Source of the DNA: Beijerinckiaceae bacterium RH AL1
GTDB lineage: Bacteria > Pseudomonadota > Alphaproteobacteria > Rhizobiales > Beijerinckiaceae
Direction: 5' to 3'
Length of the DNA stretch: 64,000 nt
Assembly: GCA_901457705.2 (NCBI GenBank)
Contig: LR590083.2
Location: forward strand, 1,240,597 to 1,304,596
Every line of letters starts with the position of its first letter. Position 1 is the stretch's first letter. Shown one piece after another: positions 28,243-36,813 of this stretch. A program made the position numbers and the translations under genes. The notes beneath the pieces are model-generated. The model was not told where the DNA came from. It was given only the letters and a program-made list of their open reading frames with translations, and searched no databases.

Positions 28243-29643
28243 ATGCGCACGCTCGCCTCCTCGCTCCTTGTCCTGGCAGGTCTGCTGGCCAGCCACCCGG
28301 CGCTGGCGCAGAGCGACCAGGGCCCGGCGCCGGACGCCAACGTGCAGACGCCGGAGACAAGCGGCTCGCAGGCGCCGGCCACGACGCCGTCGATCCAGTC
28401 CTCGCTCGGCACGTTCGGCGATCCCGGCAGCATCCGCGCGACGCTCGACAAGAAGGGCATCGACTATTCCTTCACCTACATCGCCGACCTGCTCGGCAAC
28501 ACGAGCGGCGGCGTCAAGCAGGGCGCGACCTACGAGGGTCGCCTCGACATGAACCTCGACGTCGATCTCGAGAAGCTGGTCGGCTTCAAGAACGGCGCGA
28601 TCCACGTCGAGGCCTTCGAGATCAACGGCCGCGGCCTCACCGGCAACAACACGATGGACCTCTTCACGACCAGCGGCATCGAGGCCTATCCCTCGGCCAA
28701 GCTCTACGAGGCCTGGTACGAGCACAAGCTCGACGACGGCAAGCTCTTCGTGCGCATCGGCCAGCTCGCCGCCGACACCGAGTTCTTCATCTCGCAGACC
28801 GCCACCCTATTCGTGAACTCGAGCTACGGCTTCCCCGCGATCCTCGCCAACGACCTGCCGAGCGGCGGCCCCGCCTATCCACTTGCAACGCCCGGCGCGC
28901 GCGTCAAATACGCGCCGAACGACAATTGGACGTTCCTCGCCGCGATCTTCAACGGCGATCCCGCCGGCCCGTTCGTCCCCGGCCAGAACGCCTTCCTGCC
29001 GCAGGTGCGCGACGGGTCCGGCACGCTGTTCCGCCTGCAGGATGCGCCGCTCATCTTCACCGAGGCGCAGTACGCCTACAACCAGGGCAAGGACGCCAAG
29101 GGGCTGCCGGGCACGATCAAGGTCGGCTACGTGCACCACTTCGGCGACTTCCAGGACCAGACGGTGCCGAGCTCGATCTACCGCGTCCAGCGCGGCGACG
29201 ATTTCGCCTACGGCATCATCGACCAGACGATCTACCGCAAGCCCGGCACGGACGACCAAGGCGCCTCGGTCTTCGTGCGCGTCTCCGGCAGCCCGAACGA
29301 CGTCAACCTGATCGATTTCTACGCCGACGCCGGCGTCAGCTACAAAGGCCTGATCCCCGGCCGGCCCGACGACACGGCGGGCATCAGCGGCGCCTACGCC
29401 CACATCTCGAACGACGTCTCGACGCAGGACATTCTGGCCGGCAACGCGCCGCTGATCCGCGACTACAGCGGGCTCATCGAGGCGACCTACCAGTACGTGG
29501 TGGCGCCGGGCTTCTCGCTGCAGCCGGACTTCCAGTACCTGTTCCACCCCGGCGCGCACGGCGTGGCGATCCCGAACCTCGCCTATAACGTGCCGATCCA
29601 CGATGCCGCGGTCTTCGGCCTGCGGGCGACGATCCACTACTAG
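28243..29643 (+). CDS. OprB-family carbohydrate-selective porin
   Basis: The protein (466 aa from 28243) has a signal peptide (MRTLASSLLVLAGLLASHPALAQ), a low-complexity linker, then an outer-membrane beta barrel: DKKGIDYSFTYIADLLGNTSGG, repeated aromatic girdle segments and a C-terminal strand ending LRATIHY. The pattern fits OprB porins for sugars. The ATG at 28243 directly precedes the signal peptide; one at 28216 adds nine residues. A second porin of this family lies at 45.6 kb. Confidence 0.85.
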   Translation: MRTLASSLLVLAGLLASHPALAQSDQGPAPDANVQTPETSGSQAPATTPSIQSSLGTFGDPGSIRATLDKKGIDYSFTYIADLLGNTSGGVKQGATYEGRLDMNLDVDLEKLVGFKNGAIHVEAFEINGRGLTGNNTMDLFTTSGIEAYPSAKLYEAWYEHKLDDGKLFVRIGQLAADTEFFISQTATLFVNSSYGFPAILANDLPSGGPAYPLATPGARVKYAPNDNWTFLAAIFNGDPAGPFVPGQNAFLPQVRDGSGTLFRLQDAPLIFTEAQYAYNQGKDAKGLPGTIKVGYVHHFGDFQDQTVPSSIYRVQRGDDFAYGIIDQTIYRKPGTDDQGASVFVRVSGSPNDVNLIDFYADAGVSYKGLIPGRPDDTAGISGAYAHISNDVSTQDILAGNAPLIRDYSGLIEATYQYVVAPGFSLQPDFQYLFHPGAHGVAIPNLAYNVPIHDAAVFGLRATIHY

Positions 29644-29711
29644 GATCGCAACGCGCGGCGGCTCGTCGAAAAGCGCTTGTGCACTGCGAGCCCAGCCGCT
29701 ATATCCGCGGC

Positions 29712-29736
29712 CCTCGTCGGACGTCAGTCCGCGAGG
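29712..29736 (+). terminator. Weak hairpin after the porin gene
   Basis: Stem CTCG-(T)-CGGAC at 29713-29722 pairs with GTCCG-CGAG at 29727-29735 around a GTCA loop. It lies between the porin stop and the tRNA. There is no U-run, so it may only aid processing. Confidence 0.3.
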
Positions 29737-29771
29737 CCGGCCCTTCCCATGGGGCCGCCGCAAAAACGGCC

Positions 29772-29847
29772 GGGGTCATAGCTCAGTTGGGAGAGCGCTT
29801 CAATGGCATTGAAGAGGTCGGCGGTTCGATTCCGCCTGGCTCCACCA
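29772..29847 (+). tRNA. tRNA-Ala (anticodon GGC)
   Basis: The 76-nt gene folds as a full cloverleaf: acceptor stem GGGGTCA/TGGCTCC with one G-U pair, D-arm GCTC/GAGC, anticodon stem CTTCA/TGAAG around ATGGCAT with GGC at positions 34-36, T-arm GGCGG/CCGCC with TTCGATT, and an encoded CCA end. It reads GCC codons of alanine, which dominate this GC-rich genome. Confidence 0.97.
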
Positions 29848-29908
29848 CTCTAATCCCGCATCAGACAATCGGTGATTTGCCGCTTCGCCAATCGGGCAGC
29901 CGTGCGCT

Positions 29909-30190
29909 TCATCTCGATGGTGACTCGCTGCGATAGCGCGGGTGGTGCTTGCTCCTCCGGTGGCGCGGGGTCGCATAGGCTTGCGCCTGCGGTGAGGCCC
30001 CGGGCGCCGGCCCCGGGTGCAGCAGAGGCAGGACATCCGGGTACACCGGGCCGGGCAGAGGTGACGGCACCGGGGGCGGCGACGGGGTTGTACAGCTCAG
30101 AGCAAGATAGACGCAGAACGCATCGGCCGGCGTCGCAGCGGCAGGCGATGAGGCTGAGACGAGAGCCACGATCGTGAGCGGAGGAGGCAT
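29909..30190 (-). CDS. Possible small secreted proline-rich protein
   Basis: The frame gives 93 residues: a signal-like start (MPPPLTIVALVSASSPAAATPADA), FCVYLALSC, then proline-rich and basic sequence. There is no clear ribosome site. It is the only plausible gene in the 540-bp gap between the tRNA and the next gene; the rest of that gap (29848-30387) shows nothing recognisable. Confidence 0.3.
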   Translation of the reverse strand: MPPPLTIVALVSASSPAAATPADAFCVYLALSCTTPSPPPVPSPLPGPVYPDVLPLLHPGPAPGASPQAQAYATPRHRRSKHHPRYRSESPSR

Positions 30191-30387
30191 GCGAAGGTGC
30201 TGCTCTTCACGGATCGAGGCCGCCACTTACGACATCCAGCCAAAGCGTAACTCCCATTCTGCTTGCCATCTCATATCAGAGCGAAGCACCGGCCGGCCGC
30301 CGCGCGAACCAGGCTGATGAAGAGACAACGATTATGCTGCCGGCCTGTCGAGCGAGGGTGACTTCACAACTTGCTTCGCTCCCTGCC

Positions 30388-30654
30388 TCAGGGGACACGC
30401 CCCTTTGCTTGCATCACGGTGAGAGAGCAGAAGGCGCCGAGCCACGAGCCGGCGGCGGCGAAGAGAACGTAGAAGGCGTTGTGCGTGTAGCTGATCACGG
30501 CGAAGGCCGAGAGCATGTACCAGATGCTGCTCCAGTTGGCGGCAGCGAACCGCCGGCGGTCCGACACCGCGGCGTTGAACAGCACGTACGCAGCGTCCGT
30601 GACCGCAGTCGACGCGAGGACCCCTGCCGCGATGAGGGCATTGAAGTCGGCCAT
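30388..30654 (-). CDS. Small three-helix membrane protein, 88 aa
   Basis: The protein has hydrophobic segments at LIAAGVLASTAVTDAAYVLF, SIWYMLSAFAVISYT and AFYVLFAAAGSWLGAFCSLT. The FNAAVSDRRRFAAANWSS loop is conserved in unannotated proteins I associate with Bradyrhizobium-like genomes. A GGAG site lies 9-10 nt before the ATG. Function unknown. Confidence 0.6.
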   Translation of the reverse strand: MADFNALIAAGVLASTAVTDAAYVLFNAAVSDRRRFAAANWSSIWYMLSAFAVISYTHNAFYVLFAAAGSWLGAFCSLTVMQAKGRVP

Positions 30655-30847
30655 GTCGTCGCGCTCCGCCTGGTTCGTTGCTCGCCGTAAGTTGCCTCGT
30701 CGAGCGAGGGCGCGTCGAGTCAGATATGTTTGCCGGCCGTCGGCAAGCGCGCAATTTCTTTGATTGCGAGGGCCACGTTAGACTTTTTGCCGTCTTGCGA
30801 CGTCTTTGTCCTATGTCGATGCTAGACTTGAGACGGAGGAAACGCTC

Positions 30848-31243
30848 ATGTCTAACAGCAATTTTTGGACTTTCGCCGCGCTGCTGGCCGCTGGCTACGG
30901 ACTGGCGTTTGTGTTCGCGCCGGCAGTCGTCGGCTCCATCTACGGCGTAGACTATGCACCGCCCGTGAAGATGGCCTTTCAGTATTTCGGGACAGCGCTC
31001 ATCGGATTTGGTATCTTCTGTTGGGTAGCAAAGGACGTCTTGGAGCTGGCAGTCCAGCGGAATCTTCTGCTTGCGCATGGCGTCTCGGACGTGTTCGGGA
31101 TTGCCGTTTCGTTGATCGCCACGTTCGAGCACACGGTCAATGCGCTGGGATGGTTCAACGTCGGTCTCTATGCTGCGCTCGCGGCGTGGTGCACCTACCT
31201 CTACCAGCAGACGTCGCTGCGTTACGCGCCGGTGCGACCGTAG
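30848..31243 (+). CDS. Membrane protein of unknown function, 131 aa
   Basis: The ATG at 30848 follows GGAGG at 8 nt. The protein has four likely helices (FWTFAALLAAGYGLAFVFAP, FGTALIGFGIFCWVA, VFGIAVSLIATFEHT, VGLYAALAAWCTYLY). It resembles small quinol- or DoxX-like membrane proteins only in topology. No family is assigned. It is divergent from the 88-aa membrane protein across a 193-bp gap. Confidence 0.65.
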   Translation: MSNSNFWTFAALLAAGYGLAFVFAPAVVGSIYGVDYAPPVKMAFQYFGTALIGFGIFCWVAKDVLELAVQRNLLLAHGVSDVFGIAVSLIATFEHTVNALGWFNVGLYAALAAWCTYLYQQTSLRYAPVRP

Positions 31244-31429
31244 CATTGCGCCTTGGCGGGCCGGGGCGTCACCGCAGCGCTTCGCCTTCACCAAAGTGCC
31301 GCAGGCAGCAGATGGGACCATCCGCGATCTGAATGATTTGACACACGACTGAGCCAGCGGCGGCGAAAACGCTCTGACCGTTGAGCGACGTCAGCGGGCC
31401 GCCGGCCCCAGACAGAAAGTGTCTCATCA

Positions 31430-31618
31430 ATGCAATTTCTACCCCTCCTCATGGGGCCCATCGCGTCCACGATGGTCTCTGCGGTCATCTTTGTCTTCTT
31501 CGTGCTGATGAATAAGCCCAATGCACGAGCTGGAAGAAGCCCGCATCATCGCTGGAATATGCAGGTCGACTTCCTCGCAGCCCACGAACGCGCGGCGTTT
31601 GCTATCCAGCAGTCGTGA
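31430..31618 (+). CDS. Possible small membrane peptide, 62 aa
   Basis: The frame has one hydrophobic helix (LMGPIASTMVSAVIFVFFVLM) and a basic tail (NKPNARAGRSPHHRW), the layout of small membrane proteins. No good ribosome site is present. It is the only candidate in the 515-bp gap 31244-31758; the remainder shows nothing recognisable. Confidence 0.3.
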   Translation: MQFLPLLMGPIASTMVSAVIFVFFVLMNKPNARAGRSPHHRWNMQVDFLAAHERAAFAIQQS

Positions 31619-31758
31619 AATCGATCAAGTGCGGCATCATCGGCGCCGGGGCCGACGGAGCGGCGAGTGAGGCCTGAGGAGCTTCGCCTGCGTCATCGCC
31701 AACATGCACGATGACATAGGCGTAGTTCGCCAGCCTGCAGCTCAGCCCCGATTGCCGA

Positions 31759-32256
31759 ATGCCCCGCGCGCGGCATATGTCGGGCATGCCACACTCATCG
31801 CGCGCTTCCGTCCTCCGCTGCATGGTGCTTCTTGCGGCTTTCGTCCCGAGCGGCTGGGCGATGGCTCAGACCGCTCCAGCGCCCGGCGACGAGACGGCCA
31901 TCCAGAGCTATCTCGCGATGTGGTCGCGCGACTCCGACATCAACGCGGCCTCGGTCGATCGCTTCTACGCGCCCGAGGTCGACTACTACGGCAAGCATCT
32001 CAGCCGCGCCGCCGTGCTGGCGGACAAGCTCAGATACATCCGCGGCTGGCCCCAGCGTCGCTACACGGAGGTGCCGGGCAGCATCCGAGCGCGCTGCAAC
32101 GCCGATCGCAGCCGCTGCCGTGTCAGCATCGTCATGGCGTGGCGTCGCGTCGGCCGCAGCGCCAACGTCTCGGTCGGTCGCGCGCGGATGACGTTCGACT
32201 TCGTCCCCGTCGAAGGCAGCCGCAAGATAGCGCGGGAGTCGGCGCACATCCTGTGA
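31759..32256 (+). CDS. Secreted NTF2/SnoaL-like domain protein
   Basis: The protein has a signal peptide ending near WAMAQTA, then about 130 residues with IQSYLAMWSRDSDINAASVDRFYAPEVDYYGKHLSRAAVLADK, a pattern seen in NTF2-like domains of periplasmic proteins, followed by beta-rich sequence. Length 165 aa from 31759; starts at 31777 or 31786 are possible. Role unknown. Confidence 0.6.
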   Translation: MPRARHMSGMPHSSRASVLRCMVLLAAFVPSGWAMAQTAPAPGDETAIQSYLAMWSRDSDINAASVDRFYAPEVDYYGKHLSRAAVLADKLRYIRGWPQRRYTEVPGSIRARCNADRSRCRVSIVMAWRRVGRSANVSVGRARMTFDFVPVEGSRKIARESAHIL

Positions 32257-32333
32257 GGCTGCGCCGAGACCGCAGGTCGTTATGGCGCAGCAACCAAGCA
32301 TGAGAAATCGGGCTTCTCCTCGCAGGAGGATGC

Positions 32334-32618
32334 ATGGTTCAGCGCGGAGATCGCTATCGTTTTACGCCACACGGCGGCAATCGGCGTGTGGCGGCGCAGA
32401 CGGTGGTCGTACAGAAGGTCGTCAGCCACGAAACATTTTGGTGTCTGGTTAGAGATGTCGATGATGCCGGTGTCGAGGTGCTGTGCCGGCTGCTGGAGGT
32501 GCCTGGTTACGGCAGTCTCGAGCGGATCGACGACGTCGCCACCAAGCAGCACGACCAGATCACGCTGGAAGAGTGGCGGCAGAAGGCGCGCAGCCCGGAC
32601 TGGCCTTGGGGGCATTGA
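32334..32618 (+). CDS. Hypothetical protein, 94 aa
   Basis: AGGAGG stands 4 nt before the ATG at 32334. The product is soluble and mixed alpha/beta (RYRFTPHGGNRRVAAQTVVVQKVV, then LLEVPGYGSLERIDD, ending WPWGH). No family is recognised. It stands alone, convergent with folB. Confidence 0.5.
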   Translation: MVQRGDRYRFTPHGGNRRVAAQTVVVQKVVSHETFWCLVRDVDDAGVEVLCRLLEVPGYGSLERIDDVATKQHDQITLEEWRQKARSPDWPWGH

Positions 32619-32666
32619 GCCGGCGGCCACCGCGCTTGAGGCGCGGCAACCGTCTTGAGCACGAAG

Positions 32667-33038
32667 CTATGCTCGGTCGCGCTCGATGATGACCGACGTG
32701 TAGGCGAACAGGGCTTCGATCGGTGCTGATGGCTTGCGGACCTCGACGCGGACGTGAGTGGCGCGGTCGAAGTGCGCGAGCACGGCTTTTGCGATGGCTG
32801 CGGTCGCGGCTTCGATGAGCTTGTAGCGGCGCTCGGTGAAGGCGGTCGTGGTCACCTCGACGAGGTCGGCCCAGTTCACGGTGCCGTCGGCCTCGTCTGC
32901 GTTCTCAGCGTAGCTGAGGTCGGCGTGGACCGTGACGTCGATGTAGAAGCGCTGGCCGAGCTCGGCCTCGGCGTCGAAGAGGCCGTGACGTGCGAAGATC
33001 GCGAGATCCTTCAACACCAGTCGGTCGGTCGCGCTCAT
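32667..33038 (-). CDS. folB: Dihydroneopterin aldolase FolB
   Basis: The 123-residue protein matches FolB length and motifs: LKDLAIFARHGLFDAEAELGQRF, the active-site tyrosine of ERRYKLIEAATAAIA, and RVEVRKPSAPIE. It converts dihydroneopterin to hydroxymethyl-dihydropterin in folate synthesis. FolC is encoded at 57.5 kb, not nearby. Its ATG overlaps the stop of the upstream small gene as ATGA. Confidence 0.93.
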   Translation of the reverse strand: MSATDRLVLKDLAIFARHGLFDAEAELGQRFYIDVTVHADLSYAENADEADGTVNWADLVEVTTTAFTERRYKLIEAATAAIAKAVLAHFDRATHVRVEVRKPSAPIEALFAYTSVIIERDRA

Positions 33039-33286
33039 TCCTGCCGCCTCGTCACCTTGCCGCCTTCGGCTTCGTCGTCGACGCGCTCGCCGGGCGGCGA
33101 CACCTCGCCGACCCCGTCGCCGTCGCGCTTGAGGGCCCCACCATCATCTGCAGGCACCGGCGCCTTCGGATGCGCCGGGCCTTCCTCGGTCGAAGTCCCT
33201 GCCGACCCGCGCGTGTCCGGCGATGGCGCGGACGGCACAGTGGGCGGCGCGCCGTCCTCGGCGGCCTGATCGTTCGATTGTCCCAT
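33035..33286 (-). CDS. Small hydrophilic protein upstream of folB, 83 aa
   Basis: An AGGAG site 11 nt before the ATG and a 4-nt stop/start overlap with folB support this frame. The product is charged and proline-rich, likely disordered (GTSTEEGPAHPKAPVPADDG). No family is recognised. Coupling to folB is the main evidence that it is expressed. Confidence 0.5.
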   Translation of the reverse strand: MGQSNDQAAEDGAPPTVPSAPSPDTRGSAGTSTEEGPAHPKAPVPADDGGALKRDGDGVGEVSPPGERVDDEAEGGKVTRRQE

Positions 33287-33356
33287 AAGGCTCGATCTCC
33301 TAACACGAGTAGGCGCGGCAGGACTTTTGAAATCCTCCCGCGGTCGCTGCGCGGCC

Positions 33357-33668
33357 TTATTGGCGCGGGTTGGTGCCGGGGTTGGGCGTCGACGGCGGGT
33401 TGACGCCCGGATTGGTCGATCCGGCGGCAGACCCGGCCGCTGCGGCAGAGCCGGGGCTGGTCATCGGGTTGGGAGCGATCCCTGCGGCTGCCCCGGCTCC
33501 GTGGCCGGACACGCCACCGCCGGCGCCGCCCGCGCCAGCACCACCGGCGCCCGCACCCCCGGCCCCGCCCGCGCCGCCGCCGGCACCTCCGCCGCCGCCG
33601 GCCGCATAGGCCGGCGCTGCGGCGGCAGCCGCCAATGCAAAGATGATAACGAGAGCTGTTCGGCGCAT
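33357..33668 (-). CDS. Secreted Gly/Ala-rich protein, 103 aa
   Basis: The protein has a signal peptide (MRRTALVIIFALAAAAAAPAYA) followed by runs of GGAGGAGAGGAG and a Pro/Asn tail (NPPSTPNPGTNPRQ). GGAG lies near 7 nt before the ATG. It resembles other low-complexity exported proteins of Hyphomicrobiales; the function is unknown. Confidence 0.5.
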   Translation of the reverse strand: MRRTALVIIFALAAAAAAPAYAAGGGGGAGGGAGGAGGAGAGGAGAGGAGGGVSGHGAGAAAGIAPNPMTSPGSAAAAGSAAGSTNPGVNPPSTPNPGTNPRQ

Positions 33669-33920
33669 GATGGTCTCCCTCGGGAGCCGGCCGAACACGG
33701 GGCCTACTGTTTTGTTCCCACCGATGGACGCGCTGTCGCTATAGCGTAGAGATTGTCGCAGTTGCAGTGCGTAGCGCGTCGCCTGTAGCAGCGCCACGAT
33801 GTGTACTTTGATGTGTTGCGCTTGCTGCGGCTTTGTCCGAGCCCCTACTTGCCGCGCAACGGTATGAAGGGGAGCCTCTCGCAGCCGGTGACGACGAGCA
33901 AATCTAACCGACCCGCCGCC

Positions 33921-34370
33921 TCAGGCCGCCGAGCCCAACTGCCGCGCGAGACCGACCTGCGCCAGCGCGGTCGTCAGCGTCAGCAGCTGCGCCGCCGTCA
34001 TTCGTCGCGGATCAAAGCGGCCCTGGGCCGCCAGGCCTTCGAAGAGATGCTCCGTTTTCGCATGCCGCGTCGCAAGGCCCATCCACCAGGTAGCGAACGA
34101 CCGCTGCTCGATCTCGACGAACTCGGCGATCACGACGTTGTCGTGCCGCTCGTCGTCGCGGATCCGCTCGAAGGTGGTCCACACGCTCGCGCGCTCGCCT
34201 TCGAGGACCTGCACGAACCATTGATTGTCGAAGACGAGCGCGCCGGTGAGATCGAGAGGCTTGTTGTTGCGATTGGACTTGCTGAGGATGTCGCCGAGCG
34301 TCGCGAGCACCGACTTGGTGCCGGGCACAAGCTGGTTTTCGGAGAAATAAATCAAACGCGTTAAGGGCAT
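33921..34370 (-). CDS. Short BLUF-domain blue-light photoreceptor
   Basis: The 149-residue protein is a single BLUF domain with little after it. Y8 (LIYFSEN), N36 (NRNNKPLDLTG) and Q54 (WFVQVLEG) match the flavin-binding Tyr/Asn/Gln triad; W96 and M97 (TWWMG) match the Trp/Met pair. BLUF proteins bind FAD and change hydrogen bonding in blue light. There is no output domain, so it must act through a partner. The ATG at 34370 follows GGAGG at 5 nt. Confidence 0.9.
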   Translation of the reverse strand: MPLTRLIYFSENQLVPGTKSVLATLGDILSKSNRNNKPLDLTGALVFDNQWFVQVLEGERASVWTTFERIRDDERHDNVVIAEFVEIEQRSFATWWMGLATRHAKTEHLFEGLAAQGRFDPRRMTAAQLLTLTTALAQVGLARQLGSAA

Positions 34371-34517
34371 AGCGGCCTCCAGCTTGATCCAGCCCGACAA
34401 TCGTTAACCCGCGCCTACCCAGCGTCGCGCTGCGGCGATCGGCGGCAGCCGTTTTCCCTTGAGCTGTCAGGCAAGGCCGGTCGCCGTGTTCGCGCAACAG
34501 CGGCAATCGTGCTGGGT

Positions 34518-35090
34518 TCAGGCCGGGCGCGAAAACACCCGGTCGACGAGCGCCTCGACCTCGGGCGCATCCGCCGGCTTGCGAAACAGGACAGCGTAAA
34601 GGATCGGCGCCACCACGCCGTCGATCACGGCGTCGACGGGCGGGAAAGGTTGCCCACGCACCCGCGCCCGCTCGGCGATCACGGCGACCTGCTGTTTGCT
34701 GTAGTCGCAGCATTGCCCCGCCGAGACGCCGTCCTGCGGATAGAGCACGTCGCGCACCATCGCCCGGCCCGGCGCCGAGGCCATTTCCTCGGCATATTGC
34801 TCGGCCCAGGCGAGCAGGTCGGCGCGCGCGTCGCCGCTGTCGGCGGGCTCCGTCTCCGGGCGAAGGTGCTCGGCGGCGATGTCCGCGAGCAGCTCGGCCA
34901 GGCCGCCCCAGCGGCGGTAGATGGTCGACGGCGTGACGCCGGCGCGCTCGGCGATCGCCGGCACGGTCACGTCCTCGCGCGGCATCGTCGCGAGGAGCGT
35001 ACGCGCCGCCTCGTGCACCGACGCCTGGACCCTGGCGCTACGCCCGCCGGGGCGCAGCCCTTGCCGACCAGCCAACTCATCATCTCCCAA
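34518..35090 (-). CDS. TetR family transcriptional regulator
   Basis: The protein has an N-terminal helix-turn-helix (DVTVPAIAERAGVTPSTIYRRWGG) and a TetR_C ligand domain with DVLYPQDG and CCDYSKQQV. It is divergent from an MFS gene, and a palindrome lies between them, so it very likely represses that transporter. The frame opens with TTG at 35090; a second TTG at 35075 has a GGGAG site 8 nt upstream and may be the real start. Confidence 0.88.
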   Translation of the reverse strand: MGDDELAGRQGLRPGGRSARVQASVHEAARTLLATMPREDVTVPAIAERAGVTPSTIYRRWGGLAELLADIAAEHLRPETEPADSGDARADLLAWAEQYAEEMASAPGRAMVRDVLYPQDGVSAGQCCDYSKQQVAVIAERARVRGQPFPPVDAVIDGVVAPILYAVLFRKPADAPEVEALVDRVFSRPA

Positions 35091-35094
35091 ACGT

Positions 35095-35119
35095 CTTAAC
35101 GCAAAGAATTTGCATTAAG
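35095..35119. promoter_or_regulatory. TetR operator between regulator and MFS gene
   Basis: CTTAACGCAAA (35095-35105) and TTTGCATTAAG (35109-35119) form an 11-bp inverted repeat with one mismatch around GAA. It is AT-rich in a GC-rich context and lies in the 92-bp gap of a divergent tetR/MFS pair, the usual place for a TetR operator. Confidence 0.8.
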
Positions 35120-35182
35120 TCCGCACCGTGCTTAGGTGCACCGCCGATGCCGATGCGCCACTCCGCCTGCGAGGATCGACAA

Positions 35183-36382
35183 GTGTCCCCCAATCCCGCC
35201 GTCCGCAAGTCGTTACCTCTGCGCACCACCGGCTTCTTCGGCCTGACGATCGCCGCCTTTCTCGCAGCGGCCGCCGCGCCGACGCCGCTCTACCGGGTCT
35301 ACCAGGCGCACTACGGCGTCTCGCCGGTGCTCATCACCGTCGTCTTCGCCGCCTATGCGATCGCACTGCTGACGGCGCTTCTCTTCGTCGGCTCGCTGTC
35401 CGACCATCTCGGCCGCAAGCCGCTCATCCTCGCCGCGCTGCTCATCGAGATGGCGGCGATGCTCCTGTTCATCGTCGCTGAGGGGCCGGCCTGGCTCATC
35501 GCCGCGCGCATCGTGCAGGGCGTGGCGACGGGCATCGCGGTCGCGTCCTGCGGCGCCGCGCTCGTCGATGTCGATCGCGTCGCCGGGCAGGTCGTCAACG
35601 CCGTCGCGCCGTTCCTCGGCATGACGGCCGGCGTGCTCGGCTCGTCCACTCTCGTTCAGTTCGGCCCGCTGCCGCTGCAGCTCGTCTACGCGCTGCTGCT
35701 CGCGATCTTCGCCGTGCTCGCGATGGCGCTGGGCCTGGCGGTGCCGGAGACCGGCCTCAAGCGCCCGGGCGCCTGGGCGGCGCTGCGGCCGCGGATCGCC
35801 GTGCCTCGCCATATCCGCCGGACGTTCGCCCTCATCACGCCGATCAACGTCGCCATCTGGACGCTCGGCGGCTTCTACCTATCCCTCGTGCCGGCGCTCG
35901 TCGCGGCGGTCACCGGCAGCCGGGCGCCGTTGACCGGCGGCGCCGTCGTCGGCGCGCTGATGCTCGCCGGCAGCGTGACGATCCTCGTGCGCCGCACCAG
36001 GGCGGCGGGCGCGAACCTGAGCTTCGGCGTGCTCGCTTCCAGCCTCGGCATCATCGTCGTCGTCGCCGGCATCCATCTCGCGAGCGTCCCGCTGCTGATC
36101 CTCGGCGCGGTCGTCACCGGCATCGGCTTCGGCACGAGCTTCCTCGGCTGCGTCGGCTCGATCGTGCCGCTCGCCGCGCCGGACGAGCGCGCGGCGCTGC
36201 TCGCGGCGTTCTACGTCCAGAGCTACCTCGCCTTCAGCGTGCCGGCGATCCTCGCGGGCTATCTTGCGAAGACGGTCGGCTATGCCGTCACCGCCGACGT
36301 ATTCGGCAGCGCGATCGTCCTCGCTTCGTTGGCCGGCCTCTACGGTCTTCGCGCCGAGCGCCAACAGGTCGTCGCGGCCTGA
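35183..36382 (+). CDS. MFS efflux transporter
   Basis: The protein has about 12 transmembrane helices and the MFS motif A region SLSDHLGRKPLIL after helix 2. The pattern fits drug or metabolite exporters. The GTG at 35183 has AGGA 7 nt upstream and gives 399 aa; an ATG at 35147 gives 411 aa. It is controlled, presumably, by the divergent TetR repressor. Confidence 0.85.
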   Translation: MSPNPAVRKSLPLRTTGFFGLTIAAFLAAAAAPTPLYRVYQAHYGVSPVLITVVFAAYAIALLTALLFVGSLSDHLGRKPLILAALLIEMAAMLLFIVAEGPAWLIAARIVQGVATGIAVASCGAALVDVDRVAGQVVNAVAPFLGMTAGVLGSSTLVQFGPLPLQLVYALLLAIFAVLAMALGLAVPETGLKRPGAWAALRPRIAVPRHIRRTFALITPINVAIWTLGGFYLSLVPALVAAVTGSRAPLTGGAVVGALMLAGSVTILVRRTRAAGANLSFGVLASSLGIIVVVAGIHLASVPLLILGAVVTGIGFGTSFLGCVGSIVPLAAPDERAALLAAFYVQSYLAFSVPAILAGYLAKTVGYAVTADVFGSAIVLASLAGLYGLRAERQQVVAA

Positions 36383-36474
36383 GCCCGGTTCTCCCACTTT
36401 CGAAGGGCGCTTCGCGACATCGACATGTCGCGATGACGCGCCACGTTCGAATCGGCCGAAGCGAGGGAACGACG

Positions 36475-36726
36475 ATGGACGAGGCAACGGAAGACCGCAT
36501 CCGGCGCCGGGCCTTCGAGCTCTGGGAGCAGGACGGCCGGCCGCTTGATCGCGGCATCTCCTACTGGCTCGCCGCCGAGCGCGAGATCGTCGGCATCGTG
36601 GATGACATGCCGAAGCGCGACGCGCAGGCGGGCGCCGAGCCGGCGCAGGACGCGGCCGGCCCAGGCTCCATCGTGTCGGCCTTCGCGGCGGGGCCGGCGC
36701 CGTCGGGCACGCGGAACGACGGGTGA
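36475..36726 (+). CDS. DUF2934 protein, 83 aa
   Basis: The ATG at 36475 follows GAGGGAA. The core DRIRRRAFELWEQDGRPLDRGISYWLAAERE is the DUF2934 motif of small helical Hyphomicrobiales proteins. The C-terminal half is low-complexity. Function unknown. Confidence 0.8.
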   Translation: MDEATEDRIRRRAFELWEQDGRPLDRGISYWLAAEREIVGIVDDMPKRDAQAGAEPAQDAAGPGSIVSAFAAGPAPSGTRNDG

Positions 36727-36813
36727 CGCCTCATCCGCTTCGGTGACTCGCGGGCGGCGCCGTGCGTGCTAGGCTTCGCGGCTCGCGCGTCGTGATGTGA
36801 GCCCGCCACCGCC

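Noticed and set aside
29772-34400. Integrated genomic island at tRNA-Ala
   Set aside because: No integrase, no direct repeat of the tRNA end and no transposase were found.
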